DNA of 8,130 bases from Candidatus Cloacimonadota bacterium (GTDB lineage: Bacteria > Cloacimonadota > Cloacimonadia > Cloacimonadales > Cloacimonadaceae): contig JAEWNJ010000014.1 of NCBI GenBank assembly GCA_023392795.1, positions 1-8,130 of the forward strand, given 5' to 3'. A program made the position numbers and the translations under genes. Positions 6,894-8,130 of the stretch are shown here, piece after piece; the first letter of the stretch is position 1, and every line of letters begins with the position of its first letter. The notes under the pieces are model-generated. The model was not told where the DNA came from. It did not search any database and was given only the letters and a program-made list of their open reading frames with translations.

Positions 6894-7180
6894 CGATATT
6901 TATCTGGGCTGGATAGCACTTACCATGAGATATCGGTCTATCTTGATTTCCCTACTGCACATTGGAGCAGAATCAAGTGCACAAACTCGCTGGAGCGCTT
7001 AAACGAGGAGCTCAGACTTGAGGGAGAAATGCATCCGGATGTTCCCTGATGAAAAGAGCTGCCTTCGGCTGTTTGGTGCGATCCTGCAAGGCTATTCCGA
7101 AGACTGGATAAGCGGGAAAATGTACCTATCGGAGCCAATGGAAAGAATCAAGGATACCCTGAAAATGCCTATACCATTTG
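6894..7180 (+). pseudogene. Frameshifted C-terminal remnant of an IS256/Mutator-family transposase
   Basis: Joining two reading frames recovers the end of an IS256-type transposase. Frame A (6894 to about 7016) reads YLDFPTAHWSRIKCTNSLER then LNEELR. Frame B (from about 7018) reads LREKCIRMFPDEKSCLRLFG, then AILQGYSEDWISGKMYL. Together these match the conserved family tail, roughly FP-x-x-HW-x-x-I/L-R-x-TN-x-(I/L)ER-LN-x-E-(I/L)-R-R-R-x-x-V-I-R-I-FP-N, then LRL-x-x-A-L-L-x-E-x-x-E-x-W-x-x-G-x-x-YL. One extra base near 7017-7020 accounts for the frame change and keeps the spacing exactly. A stop at 6891 blocks frame A upstream, and the catalytic DDE region is missing. IS256 elements do not normally use programmed frameshifting, so this is a dead fragment. 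The C-terminal frame runs on to 7272 through the inverted repeat, past the likely original end. Confidence 0.78.
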
Positions 7181-7189
7181 AAGCAACGC

Positions 7190-7251
7190 GCGACGGGATG
7201 GAGCCCTGCTTAAGTCGGCTACGCCTCCTCCGCAGGGCTCCAGCCCGTCGC
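7190..7251. repeat. Large inverted repeat (20-bp arms, 22-base loop)
   Basis: The arm at 7190-7209 (starting GCGACGGGATGG) is the reverse complement of 7232-7251 (ending CCAGCCCGTCGC) at 19 of 20 positions, the mismatch being A7198 against G7243. The loop (7210-7231) holds GGCTACGCC and a CCTCCTCC tract, which reads GGAGGAGG on the minus strand. The arms are GC-rich against AT-richer DNA downstream, and the hairpin would be very stable. No proper T-run follows, so it is a poor terminator. It is better explained as a REP/MITE-like palindromic repeat, possibly dispersed in the genome, or as a trace of an insertion-sequence end. It sits just past the transposase remnant. Confidence 0.85.
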
Positions 7252-7359
7252 AGCAAGGTAGTTTATTTATGAAAAAGAACTTGACTCAGATCAACAAGAA
7301 GAAAACAATGCAATTGGTCGCTTGGCCTTACATAGATTGTGAGTAACGAGGGATATCAG

Positions 7360-7467
7360 ATGCCCTCAAACAACCAGAGAAACAATGAGTTGGAATTTAC
7401 ACCAACATTTGGGACTCAACAATGGGGATCAGTATCATACTCATTGATTGATAGGAGAAAGATATGA
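7360..7467 (+). CDS. Possible small ORF (35 aa) overlapping the next start
   Basis: An open frame of 35 codons begins MPSNNQRNNELEF and ends WGSVSYSLIDRRKI. GAGGG (7348-7352) stands seven bases before the ATG, and the stop overlaps the following ATG as ATGA (7464-7467), as coupled genes do. The peptide is polar, has no signal sequence or Cys, and matches nothing I recognise. The frame is also open upstream to 7336. It could be a real small protein, a leader peptide controlling the PorV-like gene, a remnant of a larger gene, or chance. The rest of the stretch 7273-7463 is AT-rich and shows only a 25-codon frame at 7269 of doubtful reality. Confidence 0.3.
   Translation: MPSNNQRNNELEFTPTFGTQQWGSVSYSLIDRRKI
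7409..7438 (+). promoter_or_regulatory. Possible promoter of the PorV-like gene
   Basis: TTGGGA (7409-7414), an 18-bp spacer and TATCAT (7433-7438) resemble a sigma-70-type promoter (four and five matches of six). The leader to the ATG at 7464 would be about 20 nt. An alternative is TTGACT (7281-7286) with AACAAT (7304-7309) farther upstream. The choice is open; the second would also cover the possible small ORF. Confidence 0.35.
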
Positions 7468-8130
7468 AACATCTCGCTTTGTTTGTTATGCTAGTATTTA
7501 TTGTCAGCCTGGGAGCGATCTCATCAGCTGGCTTACTGTCTTTGTCATTTGAAACTTCGGCTACGACTCATGCCATGGGAGGATACAATACCACAGTGGG
7601 CAATGCCTGGAATAGCGATCCTCTGATGAGCTACACCAATCCGGCCCTGGCCGCGTTTCAAGAAGGATTTTCTTATTCAGTAATCAAGTATAAGTGGCTG
7701 CCAGATGTTACTGACGACGACTACTATTATCATGCCGCTTTTGCCGTTATCGGATACAAGGGCATAGCGCTTAGTCTGCCTGCCTTAAATCAAAACAGTG
7801 ATTGGGGAATCTATATGGATTTCGGTGAGCAGGAGCAGTGGGATTCGTCCGGAAACTTCTTGGGGACTTACCACTCTTACGATGCATACAAAGCTTATGG
7901 TCTGGCAATCAATCCCTTTGAGGTCTATCGAGAATTCGCCGATAATCCTCATCCTGTGCTTAAACACTTTGACCTGGCTTTGGGACTAAGCTACATTGAT
8001 ATTGATAGCTTTTTAGCACCCGCCTCAGGTTTAACTGATGCCACTGCTGAAGCTCATACCAGTATCTACAATCTGGGGCTGCTGGCCAAAGCTAACTACA
8101 GATTTGGTGATTTTCTGAATGCAGAAGGAT
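7464..8130 (+). CDS. PorV/UPF0164-like outer-membrane barrel protein, 3'-truncated by the window
   Basis: The first 222 codons are present and the frame stays open to the window edge, so only the C-terminal part is missing. A signal peptide spans 1-22 (K2/H3, a hydrophobic core, probable cleavage after AISSA). Next comes the signature of PorV/PorQ and UPF0164-like proteins: an AMGG-type turn (37-40), N-A-W-N-S-D-P (47-53) and YTNPALA (57-63), corresponding to the usual MGGA...D-p-x-x-x-x-x-NPA block. After this, alternating aromatic and polar strands suggest an outer-membrane beta-barrel. In type IX secretion PorV helps deliver and anchor CTD-bearing cargo, and the cargo-like gene at 5180-6490 is nearby, but many paralogues exist in this group with unknown roles. 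The start is fixed by ATAGGAG six bases upstream. Codons look AT-richer than in the first operon. Confidence 0.72.
   Translation, partial: MKHLALFVMLVFIVSLGAISSAGLLSLSFETSATTHAMGGYNTTVGNAWNSDPLMSYTNPALAAFQEGFSYSVIKYKWLPDVTDDDYYYHAAFAVIGYKGIALSLPALNQNSDWGIYMDFGEQEQWDSSGNFLGTYHSYDAYKAYGLAINPFEVYREFADNPHPVLKHFDLALGLSYIDIDSFLAPASGLTDATAEAHTSIYNLGLLAKANYRFGDFLNAEG

Noticed and set aside
6769..7002. 77-codon open frame as a real gene
   Set aside because: No ribosome binding site, no recognisable motif, and it overlaps the transposase remnant in a different frame.
7190..7251. Inverted repeat as intrinsic terminator
   Set aside because: The arms are long enough, but no T-run follows on either strand and the loop is large.
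7018..7272. 84-codon open frame as an independent gene
   Set aside because: Its first half is the tail of an IS256-type transposase joined by frameshift, and its second half is read-through of the inverted repeat.
7269..7346. 25-codon frame starting MKKNLTQINKKKTMQL
   Set aside because: Only a weak AAGG at ten bases supports it. The peptide is very short and unrecognised, and the region is A-rich, so chance is likely.

Overview
The window looks like a chromosomal piece of a Gram-negative bacterium of the FCB superphylum. Candidatus Cloacimonas-type Cloacimonadota is my best guess. The reasons are a secreted protein ending in a FlgD/T9SS-type sorting-like domain, a PorV-like outer-membrane protein, moderate GC, strong AGGAG-type ribosome binding sites, and an NtrY/NtrX-like pair in a non-proteobacterial setting. 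The assignment rests on protein character only, and no marker gene is present. All convincing genes lie on the + strand.

Region 1 (1-160) has no gene. It holds four head-to-tail 8-bp repeats and a TTGACA-type promoter. Region 2 (161-5034) is a tightly packed five-gene run that is almost certainly one operon. It encodes a secreted DUF4139 protein, a small heat-shock protein (Hsp20), a DUF4390-like exported protein, an NtrY-like membrane histidine kinase, and a sigma-54-dependent NtrX/NtrC-type response regulator. Gaps are 17, 14 and 8 nt, and the kinase and regulator genes overlap by 4 nt. The mix of envelope proteins, a chaperone and a membrane sensor suggests an envelope or proteostasis stress circuit; that is inference.

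Region 3 (5035-6569) is a single transcription unit. It has a good sigma-70-like promoter, a near-perfect Shine-Dalgarno, a 436-aa secreted protein with YD-like repeats and a C-terminal sorting-like domain, and a clean intrinsic terminator.

Region 4 (6570-7463) holds no intact sizeable gene. It contains the frameshifted C-terminal remnant of an IS256/Mutator-family transposase, then a 20-bp-arm inverted repeat just downstream, then an AT-richer stretch with one possible 35-codon ORF. Region 5 (7464-8130) is the start of a PorV/UPF0164-like outer-membrane barrel gene that runs off the window edge.

The most noteworthy points are the DUF4139-Hsp20-DUF4390-kinase-regulator operon, the octamer tandem array upstream of its promoter, the large inverted repeat next to the decayed transposase, and a possible small ORF that overlaps the PorV-like start by ATGA.
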